Assembly (NCBI GenBank): GCA_027621915.1
Contig: JAQCAD010000003.1
Span: 84,529-148,528, forward strand
From: Pseudomonadota bacterium
Lineage (GTDB): Bacteria; Pseudomonadota; Gammaproteobacteria; Steroidobacterales; Woeseiaceae
DNA: 64,000 nt
Direction of reading: 5' to 3'
Both the position numbers and the translations under genes were made by a program. The notes beneath the pieces were generated by a model. The model ran no database searches and was not told the DNA's origin. It saw only the letters and a list, made by a program, of their open reading frames with translations. Every line of letters begins with the position of its first letter. The stretch's first letter is position 1. This document shows positions 55,120-64,000 of this stretch, in pieces.

Positions 55120-55854
55120 TTAGTCAGCCTGTTTCCATTGCAGGACAATCGTGTTGGCATACAGAAAACCGCCTATCAGCAATGAAAAATAGGCTATGTC
55201 GCGAAAATCGATTACACCACGCGAAATATTTGTGAAATGAGTCAGGAAACTTAATGATGCGATAGCGTCGATGATCGCTTGTGGTGCCCAGGAGCTGAAC
55301 AAGTCAAGCACCGTTGGGAAGCCCGACAGTAAAAAACCGAAACAAACGACTACGCTGATGACGAAAGCGATTACCTGGTTCTTGGTGATCGCGGAAAGAC
55401 AGGACCCAATGGCCAGAAATCCGCCGGCCATCAGGAAACTGCCGATGTAGGCTGCGAATATCGTGCCGTTATCGGGATCACCCAGGTAGTTAACGGTTAT
55501 CCATATAGGAAATGTCAGGGTTAGCGCAATACCGGTAAATGTCCATGCGGCGAGATACTTCCCGAGCACCGTTTGCCAGGGAGTAATTGGCAGCGTCATC
55601 AGCAGTTCAATGGTGCCATTCTTCCTTTCTTCGGCCCACAGACGCATTGAAATCGCCGGAACCAGGAACAGGTAAAGCCACGGATGGAAATTGAAGAATG
55701 CGCGAAGATCTGCCTGGCCCTGTTCATAAAAACCGCCCATGTCGAATGTAAATGTTCCCATGAGCACCAGGAAGATCACGATGAAGACGTAGGCAACGGG
55801 TGTGGCAAAGTAGCTGCGCAATTCCCGTCTAAAAAGCGCGTTGACAATACTCAT
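55120..55854 (-). CDS. ABC-2 type permease, GldF-like
   Basis: A 244-residue permease with six hydrophobic segments: SYFATPVAYVFIVIFLVLMGTFTF, PWLYLFLVPAISMRLWAEERKNGTIELLMTLPITPWQTVLGKYLAAW, then LLIGGFLYANTIVLQWK at the end. The EERKNGTIELLMTLP coupling motif is typical of ABC-2 permeases. The ATG overlaps the ATPase stop (ATGA). It forms a transporter with the following ATPase. Confidence 0.92.
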   Translation of the reverse strand: MSIVNALFRRELRSYFATPVAYVFIVIFLVLMGTFTFDMGGFYEQGQADLRAFFNFHPWLYLFLVPAISMRLWAEERKNGTIELLMTLPITPWQTVLGKYLAAWTFTGIALTLTFPIWITVNYLGDPDNGTIFAAYIGSFLMAGGFLAIGSCLSAITKNQVIAFVISVVVCFGFLLSGFPTVLDLFSSWAPQAIIDAIASLSFLTHFTNISRGVIDFRDIAYFSLLIGGFLYANTIVLQWKQAD

Positions 55855-56795
55855 GATTTCGCAGCCTGTGTGATCTCACGAAACACTTCATCCAGGCGTC
55901 CGGATTCCAGCTGTATCCCATCAATTGACCAGCCCTTCGCAGCAACCAGGTCCGTGACTTGCCGCCATGCGTAAGTGGCTTCGCGGTCGCGATGGGCGAT
56001 TGCCGTAAGGATTCCCTGGTGCCGGTCTGTTTCAATCGATTTCACGGAGTCCAGGGCATCCAGCGACGAACGGACTTCATCCAGGTTCGTTTTATCGCCA
56101 ATATTTAATCGGACGGCATTAAAATAACGGGATCGCATCGCCAGCTCATGTGGCGTGTCATCAGCGAGAATTTTTCCATTGGCAATGATGATTGCACGAC
56201 TGCACACGGCCTCTACTTCTTCGAGAATGTGCGTCGAAATTACGATCAGCTTATCGGCCGACATTGAACGGATTAATTCACGAACCTCGTGTTTTTGGTT
56301 GGGATCCAGGCCATCGGTTGGTTCGTCCAGAATGAGGACTTCCGGGTCATGCAGGATGGCTTGCGCCAGTCCGACACGCCGCCTGAAACCTTTGGAGAGC
56401 GTGTCGATCGTCTGGTTGATCACCGGTGCCAGGTGAAGCCGCTCGATGACTTCATCCAGTTTTGAACGCCGATTGCTGCCGCTCAGTCCGCGTATGTCCG
56501 CGATAAAAGAGAGGAACGTGCCAGGACTCATTTCCGCGTAGCAGGGTGCACCTTCGGGCAGGTAACCCAGTCGCTTTCTGGCAGCCAGGCCATCTGTCTG
56601 CACATCATGGCCACACACCGATACCCGACCTTTATCCGGAGCGACAAAACCGGTGACCATTTTCATGGTCGTGGACTTTCCGGCACCGTTAGGCCCGAGG
56701 AAACCGAGCACTTCGCCGGGCTCGCAGCGAAAGCTTAATTCATCGACAACGGTGTGCTTCCCGTACCGTTTCGTAAGATTCTGGATTTCAATCAT
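55851..56795 (-). CDS. ABC transporter ATP-binding protein, GldA-like
   Basis: A 314-residue ATPase. Walker A GPNGAGKSTTMKMV, Q-loop region GYLPEGAPCYAEM, signature LSKGFRRRVGLAQAIL, Walker B LILDEPTDGLD, and the H-loop STHILEEVEAVC. It also has the C-terminal extension of the ABC-2 exporter type. It is the first gene of the four-gene operon (ATPase, permease, GldG-like, DUF4340) reading toward smaller coordinates. It is probably an exporter or an energiser of an envelope process. Confidence 0.95.
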   Translation of the reverse strand: MIEIQNLTKRYGKHTVVDELSFRCEPGEVLGFLGPNGAGKSTTMKMVTGFVAPDKGRVSVCGHDVQTDGLAARKRLGYLPEGAPCYAEMSPGTFLSFIADIRGLSGSNRRSKLDEVIERLHLAPVINQTIDTLSKGFRRRVGLAQAILHDPEVLILDEPTDGLDPNQKHEVRELIRSMSADKLIVISTHILEEVEAVCSRAIIIANGKILADDTPHELAMRSRYFNAVRLNIGDKTNLDEVRSSLDALDSVKSIETDRHQGILTAIAHRDREATYAWRQVTDLVAAKGWSIDGIQLESGRLDEVFREITQAAKS

Positions 56796-56955
56796 CTAAA
56801 CGTTCCCGACCGGTCAAGCGCCAGCGCGGTTGCATTTTCTATCAGGAATGAATATTCGCATCAAGTTTTTTCGTTATTTTCTATTATTTATCGGGAACTG
56901 GGCTCCCATCATGCCGAAAAGAAGACTGAGCGACAGTGGAGCTGCTCTGTATCTG

Positions 56956-58566
56956 CTACTGCACTCTGACGCGAATTCGCAAATCGAACGTGGTCGGAGT
57001 CGCGGTTAAGCTCCCCAGGAAAGTGCCGCTGGGTTTGATGCGGATGAACCTGACCGCGGTGTCGAATCCATCTGCGTCCGGGACAGGCAGGTAGTTGTAG
57101 CTGATTCCATCGGTGGAAAATTCAACGTCGTCACTTAAATCGGCCAAACCGCCGTACGTAAAACCGAGACCGCTTGCGGCGGCACCTGATCCGTCAATGA
57201 ATTCGACGGGTCCGCTGCCCGCGCCACTCAGGTCGCCGACGAACAGGGCCACGTTGGCAGGAAGTGGATCGGTTACCAGCAACGAGTCGTCATCGACATC
57301 ACCGGCGCCGCTGTTTGAGGTTGATAACGTGTAGTCGACCCAGGAACCGGGAATTGCTTTCGGATTGGTCGTGTTATTGACGGGATCGAAAACCGTCAAC
57401 ACGTTTTTCTGCAACAAAATGTTCGGCGGTTGCGATTCGGCCGTCAGGATAGCCAGCGGTTCCGGAGAAATATATCGCCGGAACAGGATGTTTCTCACAC
57501 GCGCGTTATCCTGCGCCGTCATGACAGCTGCAAACCCGCGACCCTCATCATCGTTCGCATCCGTGCCACTCACCTGCAGGTTGGCACCACTCGGAAATCC
57601 GAGAGCTGCCCAGTTGGCCGAATTATCTTCATCCCAGAATGAGGCGTTGGTCGGATTGGTCAGCCAGGTGGCCAGCGCCTGGCGTCGCCATGTGTTTGGC
57701 ACAATGTCAGGTGGGTTAGCGCCATCGACCCCAGTCGTCGGACGATTGCCACGCACAATGTCGCCATCGTGGCCATACCCGTTGGCATCGCATCCAGCTG
57801 GATACTCGCCGCGATTGCTGGCGTAGTAGTGGTTCGACGATTCACTGCCGAGCGAGCCGTTCTGAATAATGCCCCGGACCAACAATCCCGTGGTGATGTT
57901 ATTTGGATAACATCGCGTGTGATAGAACTCGGCTTCGGCGAAGATGTCTCGCTCGTCGATTGCGCGCCTGTAACCGCTGGTGAAATTGTCACCATTGTTA
58001 TAGGTGTAGAACCCACCGGCATTCCACGTGAGTGAATTATCCCAGCCATTGCCGTGCCAGTTGTCGATTCGCCCGCGAATGTAACTTGCGGAACGATTAA
58101 TAGAAGCATCGTCGTACCAGAGATAGACGTTGGTCTCTGACATCGCCGGCAATGCCGCAGGTGAAGCATTGTTGTGGTACAGGTAATAATTATCGTCACT
58201 ACCAGCGGCGGCGATATCAGTGACGAGCGCGAACCGAATGTCGGTGCTTGCTGTGTTGCAGCCGATAACATGTCGCGGTAATTCCTGCCATCCGAGGCCG
58301 TTGTAATAGGTGATACGTAAGTCGCTGCAGTCGGATTGCAGCGTTCCCGCTGCAATCAGGGTTTGCGTATCGAGAACTGGAATTCTGCCGGTATAACCGA
58401 TATAGCCTTTGTCCGGCGCGTTGGCACCGGTTGTAATGTCAACATTGAAACGGCGCAAATAATTTTCGTCCCACCATAGGGTTGTAGCCGCGTCGGTATA
58501 GCCGGTCGCAAAAACGCCGGATGCCAGCAAAGTCGCCTTCAGGGCCTGGGATAAGCGCGTATTCAC
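56956..58566 (-). CDS. Large secreted protein with DUF2341-like and DUF11-like domains
   Basis: A 536-residue exported protein starting at GTG 58566 (MNTRLSQALKATLLASGVFATG). The signal peptide ends GYTDAA. The N-terminal half (WWDENYLRRFNVDITTG, YYLYHNNASPAALP, LWYDDAS) resembles DUF2341 carbohydrate-recognition-type domains. The C-terminal half (ILLQKNVLTVFDPVNNTTNPKAIPGSWVDYTLSTSN, LLVTDPLPANVALFVGD) resembles DUF11 bacterial surface repeats. It is likely a surface or pilus-tip-like protein. It lies 160 bp upstream of the Gld-type ABC operon on the same strand. No cell-wall anchor is visible. Confidence 0.7.
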   Translation of the reverse strand: MNTRLSQALKATLLASGVFATGYTDAATTLWWDENYLRRFNVDITTGANAPDKGYIGYTGRIPVLDTQTLIAAGTLQSDCSDLRITYYNGLGWQELPRHVIGCNTASTDIRFALVTDIAAAGSDDNYYLYHNNASPAALPAMSETNVYLWYDDASINRSASYIRGRIDNWHGNGWDNSLTWNAGGFYTYNNGDNFTSGYRRAIDERDIFAEAEFYHTRCYPNNITTGLLVRGIIQNGSLGSESSNHYYASNRGEYPAGCDANGYGHDGDIVRGNRPTTGVDGANPPDIVPNTWRRQALATWLTNPTNASFWDEDNSANWAALGFPSGANLQVSGTDANDDEGRGFAAVMTAQDNARVRNILFRRYISPEPLAILTAESQPPNILLQKNVLTVFDPVNNTTNPKAIPGSWVDYTLSTSNSGAGDVDDDSLLVTDPLPANVALFVGDLSGAGSGPVEFIDGSGAAASGLGFTYGGLADLSDDVEFSTDGISYNYLPVPDADGFDTAVRFIRIKPSGTFLGSLTATPTTFDLRIRVRVQ

Positions 58567-58609
58567 GCGCCCATAATAAGCGAAATCGTGCGTAATCGAC
58601 TACGGCTTG

Positions 58610-60313
58610 TCAGTTAATGACTCTCGATTCGCCACGGTGCCGCGGATCCGATGCAGCCTGAACGGTCTTGCCATCATCGTAAATCACCTGCATATCACCG
58701 AAATCCCAGATCGCGGTCAGCGTGTAACCGCGATCCTGCAATTCGGAGGCAACGTCAGGCGGAAGTGGCCTGCTTGGACCGTACATAATCACGTTGGGGG
58801 GGAGCAGCTGGTGATGGAACCGCGCCGCGTCGGTGGCATCCAGGGGCGACATGCCGAAGTCGATAACATTGACGATCGTCTGGAACACGGATGTGAATAT
58901 GGTCGATCCGCCGGGCGTGCCAACTACCATCACGACTTTCCCGTCCTTCAATAAAATCGTTGGTGTCATGGAAGACAACATGCGTTTTTGCGGTTGTATT
59001 TCATTGGCTTCGTTGCCAATGACGCCGTACGCATTTGGCACTCCAGGTTTGACGCTAAAGTCGTCCATTTCATCGTTCAGCAGGAAGCCAGCACCCTCGA
59101 CAACGACGCCGCTGCCGAAGCCAAGGTTCAATGTATAAGTATTCGATACGGCATTTCCCCACTTATCGAGTACCGAATAGTGCGTTGTGTCGTGAGTATC
59201 CAGCCCGACTCCTGCGCCAACATTTTGCGAAATCCCGTCCGGATTGATTTCCCTCGCCCTGGAACGAATGTACTCGTCACTGATCAGTTCATCGATGCGA
59301 TTGTCTACGAAATCCGGATCGCCGAGATACTGGGCACGATCGGCAAATACGCGCTTTTCTATTTCCGCAACCAGATGAATGTATTGCGCGGAATTATGCG
59401 GAACATCCGCAAAGAAATGTTCTGTGTAGTCCTTGATCTTGAGGAGCTGAATCAGCGCGAACCCACCGGAGCTTGGTGGCGGAGCGGAAACAACCTGGTA
59501 ACCGCGCCAGTCACCGCGCAATGGCTCGCGCCATTTGGCGTCATATGCCGCCAGGTCTTCCAATGTTATCAGCCCATCGCCACGCGCCATCTCGGCAACA
59601 ATGAGGTTTGCGGTTTCACCTTTGTAAAATCCGTCCGCGCCATTGTCGGCAATACGTTGCAGTGTTGCGGCGAGCTCAGGTTGTCGAAAATTCTCGCCGC
59701 TGTTCAGTTTTCCAAAATATTTGCCAAAATTTGTCTTGCCCTCGTATTGTTCCAGCGTTGATAACATACCGCCGCCCAGTTTGTCGGGCACAACGAATCC
59801 TTCGTCGGCCAGTTTGACGGCGGGCATCACGAGATCGCGCCACGGCATGGTGCCGTATTTTCTGTGCGCTTCGGAAAAGCCGGCGACTGTGCCCGGTACA
59901 CCGACACTCAGGTGGCCAATCAGGCTCGCGCCCTCAATAACGTCACCGTTTTCATCCAGGTACATATCCCGCTCGGCGGCCAGCGGTGCTTTTTCCCGAT
60001 AGTCGACGAAGCTGTCTTCGCCATTCATGTGAATCAACATGAACCCACCGCCGCCGATGTTGCCGGCTTCCGGAAACGTAACCGCCAGCGCAAATCCAGC
60101 CGCAATCGCCGCGTCTACGGCGTTTCCACCCGCTCGAAGAATCTGCTCACTCACTTGTGCACCGTAAGTATCCGGCATGGCGACAGCCGGTTGTCGCAGA
60201 ATCTCGGCGGTTGCCCCCAGCGCCACGGTCGCTTCGTCCGCAGGCTTCGAGCAGCCGGTCAGAACCAGTGTGAATGTGAGTAAAGTGGCAAACGCGAATT
60301 TTCGAAGCAGCAT
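58610..60313 (-). CDS. ggt: Gamma-glutamyltransferase, lipoprotein
   Basis: An N-terminal nucleophile hydrolase cleaving gamma-glutamyl amides such as glutathione. Lipobox LVLTGC (Cys about 21). Large subunit: GGNAVDAAIAAGFALAVTFPEAGNIGGGGFML, FVDYREKAPLAA. The autocleavage Thr is the second T of THDTTHYSVLDKWGNAVSNTYTLN, starting the small subunit, followed by GSGVVVEGAGFLLNDEMDDF and GTPGGSTIFTSVFQ. Length about 567 aa is standard. ATG 60313 is used; the TTG at 60322 is less likely. Acts in the periplasm, feeding glutamate and peptide fragments. Confidence 0.95.
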   Translation of the reverse strand: MLLRKFAFATLLTFTLVLTGCSKPADEATVALGATAEILRQPAVAMPDTYGAQVSEQILRAGGNAVDAAIAAGFALAVTFPEAGNIGGGGFMLIHMNGEDSFVDYREKAPLAAERDMYLDENGDVIEGASLIGHLSVGVPGTVAGFSEAHRKYGTMPWRDLVMPAVKLADEGFVVPDKLGGGMLSTLEQYEGKTNFGKYFGKLNSGENFRQPELAATLQRIADNGADGFYKGETANLIVAEMARGDGLITLEDLAAYDAKWREPLRGDWRGYQVVSAPPPSSGGFALIQLLKIKDYTEHFFADVPHNSAQYIHLVAEIEKRVFADRAQYLGDPDFVDNRIDELISDEYIRSRAREINPDGISQNVGAGVGLDTHDTTHYSVLDKWGNAVSNTYTLNLGFGSGVVVEGAGFLLNDEMDDFSVKPGVPNAYGVIGNEANEIQPQKRMLSSMTPTILLKDGKVVMVVGTPGGSTIFTSVFQTIVNVIDFGMSPLDATDAARFHHQLLPPNVIMYGPSRPLPPDVASELQDRGYTLTAIWDFGDMQVIYDDGKTVQAASDPRHRGESRVIN

Positions 60314-60377
60314 ATTTGTCAAACCGGGCTAGAGGTGGGGCGTGGATTTTTCCATGAATCGGACCAGCCGTCCACGG

Positions 60378-61427
60378 CTAGCCCGGCATTGTTGTGTGCC
60401 AATCCACACCGTTTTCATCCCGTTCCACAGTCATTCGACCCTTTTTTCTCAAATAACTGAGATGTGCGATGGATTCTCCGGTGGCCATGATCAGGTTGTT
60501 ATTATTGATCTTGCTCTTGAAAAGCGCCGGAAATGCATCGACTGCGCGCCTGGGTTTTGCACAGAATGTTTCGAGTTTCATCAACGAATCCTCGTGTTCG
60601 TGGATTAGCTCGTCGAGCCGCGCGTGAGCGCCGCGAAACGGTTTTCCGTGCGCCGGTAGCACCAACACGTCTTCCGGAACGCGGGTTTTCAGCATGCGCA
60701 GCGAATCCATCCAGTCGGCCAGCGGATCTGCTTCAGGCTCTGTGGGAAATACGCTGACGTTCGATGAAATCGTGGGTAGTAACTGATCGCCCGAAATCAG
60801 CATATTCAGTTTCTCGCAATAGAGGCAGACATGTTCCGGCGAGTGACCTTTTCCGATTATCACCTGCCATTCGTACGTACCGATCACAACAAGGTCATTG
60901 TCACTGAGGCGATGGAATGATTCCGGCAATGCCGATACGAACCTTCCGAACAAACCGAACATCCGGTGGTAATGTTCAAGTTGATCCGGCTCGAATCCGG
61001 CCGCCGTGTAAAAACGGTCTCCTTCCTCGGGCGTCGCTCGACCGGTATCTGCGACGAGAATCCTGGCGAGCAAATATTCATCCCGGGACATCCACAAAGG
61101 CGCCTCGAAGTGATCAGCGAGCCAGCCCGCACAGCCAATATGATCAGGATGCAAATGCGTTGCAATGACCCGGCTCATGGGCCGGCCCTGCATGGTCTCG
61201 GCAAACGTCTTTCGCCAGATATCCTTGCACTCATCTGTCGCAACGCCAGTGTCGACGATTGACCAGGAATCACCCTCGTCAAACAACCACAGGTTTATGT
61301 GGGCCAGGGAAAACGGAAGATGCATGCGCAACCAGTACAGGCCGGGTGCTATCTGCTGCGTCTCCCCGGTTTCAGGTCGCGCTTCGAATTCGTATTGAAT
61401 ACGACTGCTGGAGTCTTTAGCTTGCAT
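60378..61427 (-). CDS. MBL-fold metallo-hydrolase (RNase Z/glyoxalase II-like family)
   Basis: A 349-residue cytoplasmic hydrolase with no signal peptide. Motifs: WSIVDTGVATDE, the metal motif ATHLHPDHIGCAGWL, GKGHSPEHVCLY, and LISGDQLLP, and VLPAHGKPF. The C-terminal helical part (RAVDAFPALFKSKI, MATGESIAHLSYLRKKGRM) resembles the winged C-terminal domain seen in LACTB2-like proteins. The gene ends 64 bp before the GGT start in the same direction; substrate unknown. Confidence 0.88.
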   Translation of the reverse strand: MQAKDSSSRIQYEFEARPETGETQQIAPGLYWLRMHLPFSLAHINLWLFDEGDSWSIVDTGVATDECKDIWRKTFAETMQGRPMSRVIATHLHPDHIGCAGWLADHFEAPLWMSRDEYLLARILVADTGRATPEEGDRFYTAAGFEPDQLEHYHRMFGLFGRFVSALPESFHRLSDNDLVVIGTYEWQVIIGKGHSPEHVCLYCEKLNMLISGDQLLPTISSNVSVFPTEPEADPLADWMDSLRMLKTRVPEDVLVLPAHGKPFRGAHARLDELIHEHEDSLMKLETFCAKPRRAVDAFPALFKSKINNNNLIMATGESIAHLSYLRKKGRMTVERDENGVDWHTTMPG

Positions 61428-61489
61428 CAGTGCATCATCGCACGCCGGTTTACGCGAATCCCGATTTTCAATCTGAATGGCGACCCGGT

Positions 61490-63946
61490 TCAGGCTGCGC
61501 GAGCGGATGATTGCAGAAATCCGGCAATCCTGATTTCGATGCGTTTCCTTGCTTCATCGGCTGCCTTTTCCTTGACGGGACCGTAGCCACGAATTTCCAG
61601 GTACTCGGACACGATGTCTATAGCCACTGAAAGGTTGTCGCCAGACAGATTGTCCGTGATCGCATTGACGGTGTTCTCGAATTCGTCAATCAGTGCGCGT
61701 TCCATTTTGCGTTCCGCTGTCCTGCCGAATACATCGAGTTTCGTACCGCGCAAAAAACGCATTTTCGCGAGAAGCCGGAATACCGGAATGATCCAGGCGC
61801 CGAATTCACGTTTGCGCGGACGGCCACGTGCGTCGGTGCCGGCACTCAAGAGCGGCGGCGCCAGGTGAAATCGCAATCTTGACTTCGCGCCATAGTCACC
61901 ACACAGTTTGTTGAGAAATTCCGGTCGGGTGTGGAGGCGGGCTACCTCATACTCATCTTTATAGGCAAGCGTCTTGAAATAGGCCCTCGAAACGGCTTCG
62001 GTCAACTGCGTATTCCCGTCAGCATTGATATTCGATTCTGCGGCGCGGACGCGTGCCACCAGTTGCGAAAATCTCTCGGACAAAGCGGCATTCTGATAGT
62101 CGGCCAGGAAATCCTTGCGTCGACTGATGAGGTCGTCAAGAGATTCCAGACCGCTGACTGGCATCCCGGGCTCGCTCACCTGGCTCGCGACAAACTGCGG
62201 ATCTGCTGCGGCAAGCCGACCCCAATTGAAGGCCTTCGTATTTTGCGAAACTTCAACTGCGTTGAGTTCGATGGCTCGAAGTAGCGCTTTTTCCGATACC
62301 GGAATTAACCCGTGCTGCCACGCATAACCCGTCATCAGGACGTTGGCGTATATCGTATTTCCCAGAAGCGCCTCGGCGACGTCATTTGCAGCAACGGCAA
62401 AAAGGTTTTGCTTGCCAGTAACAGCGCCAATCGCTTCAATGCGCTTGCTCGCCTGGAGGTTCGCATCGCGAAATTTCACGAAGTCCGCCGTCGCCATTTC
62501 CGTTGTATTAACAGCCGCGCGGGTCTTGCCTTTGCGAAACGTGCGCGAGGCCGCCGGGGATGAGCTGACCACGAGGTCACAGCCGATCATCGCATCCGCC
62601 TGTTGATCGTCAATTCTTACCTGGTTCAGCTCCGACGGATTCCGGGCAAAACGGATGTAGCTAAGGACTGGCCCGAATTTTTGCGCGAAACCCATAAAGT
62701 CCAGGACACTCGTGCCGCGTCCTTCGACGTGCGCAGCCATCGTGATCAGCGCGCCAACCGTGATGACACCGGTACCACCGACGCCCGTAACCAGCAAATC
62801 ATAGTTTCGATCCAGCGACGGGATCGAGGGATCGCCAATGCTTGCCAGTTTTTCATCAGGAAAGACATTCGTTGACTCCGGTCTTTTCTGCTTTTCACCG
62901 TTTTCAATGGTGACAAAGCTGGGGCAGAAACCGTTAACGCAGGAAAAGTCCTTGTTGCAGCTGTTCTGGTCAATCTGCCGCTTGCGACCGAATGGCGTTT
63001 CTTTGGGAATGACAGAAAGGCAATTTGATTCAATCGAGCAGTCACCGCAGCCTTCACATACCAGGTCGTTTATCACGACGAACTTCCTGGGGTCCGCCAA
63101 CGTACCGCGTTTGCGGCGTCGGCGTTTTTCCGTCGCGCAGGTTTGGGCATAGATCAGAATAGTGACCCCCGGGATTTCCCTCAGCTCCCGTTGGACCGTA
63201 TCGAGATCGCGACGATGCGAAATCGTAGTGCCTGCCGGCAAATCGGCGGGATCAAAAGATTCCGGTTCGTCGGACACCAGCGCGATTCTCTCAATTCCCT
63301 CGGCCCGAACCGAGTGCGCGATTCGCTCAACGCTTATGGGACCGTCCACTGGCTGACCGCCGGTCATTGCGACAGCGTCGTTGAACAGGATTTTGTAGGT
63401 GATATTGGTCTTGGCCGCAAAGGCCTGCCTGATCGCGAGCGAACCGGAGTGATAAAAAGTCCCGTCGCCCAGGTTTTGAAAAATATGCTGCTCTCCGTTG
63501 AACATGGAGCGCGTAATCCAGTTGATACCTTCACCGCCCATCTGGATGAGGCCGTCTGTATCCCGGTTCATCCAGTTCGCCATAAAATGGCAGCCGATAC
63601 CGGCAAGCGCCTGTGATCCCTCTGGTATTTTGGTCGATGTGTTGTGCGGACAGCCGGAACAAAAGTAAGGTGTGCGAGAGGCGCCGCTGATTTCAATCAC
63701 TGAAGCTTCGCGATCTATCAGGCTCTTCGCCCTTGAAGTGAGATTCAGGCCCATGAATTCCGCATCAAGACGCGCAGCTACAATCTGTGCGAGTTGAATG
63801 GGAGACAGTTCACCAACCCAGGGAACAAGTTTTTCACCTTGTTCATCTTCCTTGCCGACCATGCGTTTGGGTTTGCGACCGGGATAGTCATAAAAATACT
63901 CCTTGAACTGGCTTTCGATCAGTCCACGTTGTCCGTCTTCAAACAA
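61490..63946 (-). CDS. iorA: Indolepyruvate:ferredoxin oxidoreductase, C-terminal two-thirds (N-terminal part missing or in another frame)
   Basis: A fused 2-oxoacid:ferredoxin oxidoreductase. The TPP domain has GEGINWIT, HIFQNLGDGTFYHSGSLAIRQ and NDAVAMTGGQPVDG. A 4Fe-4S region has CEGCGDCSIESNC and CNKDFSCVNGFCPS. The gamma domain has DLLVTGVGGTGVITVGALITMAA. The C-terminal DUF6537-like region follows. Full-length proteins (about 1150 aa) begin about 350 residues earlier. Here the frame is open only to 63985, where two consecutive TGA codons (63986-63991) close it, and only TTG 63946 is available as start. The homology (LSHLFEDGQRGLIESQ) continues upstream of this TTG, so a frameshift or split gene at the right edge is likely. 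Confidence 0.88.
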   Translation of the reverse strand: MFEDGQRGLIESQFKEYFYDYPGRKPKRMVGKEDEQGEKLVPWVGELSPIQLAQIVAARLDAEFMGLNLTSRAKSLIDREASVIEISGASRTPYFCSGCPHNTSTKIPEGSQALAGIGCHFMANWMNRDTDGLIQMGGEGINWITRSMFNGEQHIFQNLGDGTFYHSGSLAIRQAFAAKTNITYKILFNDAVAMTGGQPVDGPISVERIAHSVRAEGIERIALVSDEPESFDPADLPAGTTISHRRDLDTVQRELREIPGVTILIYAQTCATEKRRRRKRGTLADPRKFVVINDLVCEGCGDCSIESNCLSVIPKETPFGRKRQIDQNSCNKDFSCVNGFCPSFVTIENGEKQKRPESTNVFPDEKLASIGDPSIPSLDRNYDLLVTGVGGTGVITVGALITMAAHVEGRGTSVLDFMGFAQKFGPVLSYIRFARNPSELNQVRIDDQQADAMIGCDLVVSSSPAASRTFRKGKTRAAVNTTEMATADFVKFRDANLQASKRIEAIGAVTGKQNLFAVAANDVAEALLGNTIYANVLMTGYAWQHGLIPVSEKALLRAIELNAVEVSQNTKAFNWGRLAAADPQFVASQVSEPGMPVSGLESLDDLISRRKDFLADYQNAALSERFSQLVARVRAAESNINADGNTQLTEAVSRAYFKTLAYKDEYEVARLHTRPEFLNKLCGDYGAKSRLRFHLAPPLLSAGTDARGRPRKREFGAWIIPVFRLLAKMRFLRGTKLDVFGRTAERKMERALIDEFENTVNAITDNLSGDNLSVAIDIVSEYLEIRGYGPVKEKAADEARKRIEIRIAGFLQSSARAA

Positions 63947-64000
63947 ATGGGACAGATGTGTTGTCAGGTTAAGCGAGTGTTTTGCTCATCATTTTCATAT

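Overview
This window looks like chromosome from a heterotrophic, probably marine gammaproteobacterium. I base this on TonB-dependent receptors that begin with AQ..EEITVTG-type N-termini, many secreted hydrolases with Sec, Tat or lipoprotein signals, GGDEF/EAL signalling, moderate GC and little operon structure outside a few blocks. A Woeseiaceae-like affiliation is a guess from style only; there is no rRNA or tRNA in the window to test it.

Layout. 1-9079: a Tat-exported HisC-like aminotransferase (cut by the left edge), a secreted unknown, an S9 peptidase, an orphan branched-chain-type periplasmic binding protein, a sulfatase whose active site is heavily altered, an NTF2-like protein, and a coupled pair (unknown plus alkaline-phosphatase-superfamily protein). 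9080-15217: a gene-poor accessory stretch with a serine hydrolase, a complete ~2.0 kb group II intron with its reverse transcriptase/maturase just behind a stem-loop, and three genes of unknown function. 15218-17394: Tat-exported nitronate-monooxygenase-like protein and ornithine-cyclodeaminase-family protein. 17575-21872: a scar region. A 5'-truncated FlgO-like/TPR gene with two downstream lipoprotein genes, a sulfotransferase interrupted by one in-frame TAA, two inverted copies of a GTCATTGC-type repeat bracketing it, and a TSUP permease.

22121-29642: glutaminyl-peptide cyclotransferase, an acetolactate-synthase-like TPP enzyme, a c-type cytochrome lipoprotein, then a tight three-gene signalling operon (sensor kinase, stand-alone receiver, receiver-GGDEF-EAL) whose two receivers share an unusual insertion. 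29639-46371: a peptide and amino-acid scavenging neighbourhood (M20 peptidase, CapA-like phosphoesterase, M20D amidohydrolase, TonB receptor, TIGR02466 protein, N-acyl-D-amino-acid deacylase, YfcC-type permease, CocE/S15 hydrolase, second TonB receptor). 46372-52175: PlsC acyltransferase, MBL hydrolase, a chimeric SH3b/collagen-like/S74-chaperone protein, dodecin, an OPA-family transporter coupled to a HAD fragment, and an 11-residue-repeat secreted protein. 52217-58566: a four-gene GldA/GldF/GldG-like ABC system with DUF4340, and a large secreted DUF2341/DUF11-like protein. 58610-64000: gamma-glutamyltransferase, MBL hydrolase, and the back two-thirds of an indolepyruvate:ferredoxin oxidoreductase whose frame is closed just before the right edge.

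The common theme is extracellular and periplasmic digestion of peptides and modified amino acids, including D-amino-acid and gamma-glutamyl substrates, with uptake by TonB receptors and permeases. No CRISPR array, tRNA, rRNA or prophage was seen. All family calls come from motif recognition by eye, without database searches.
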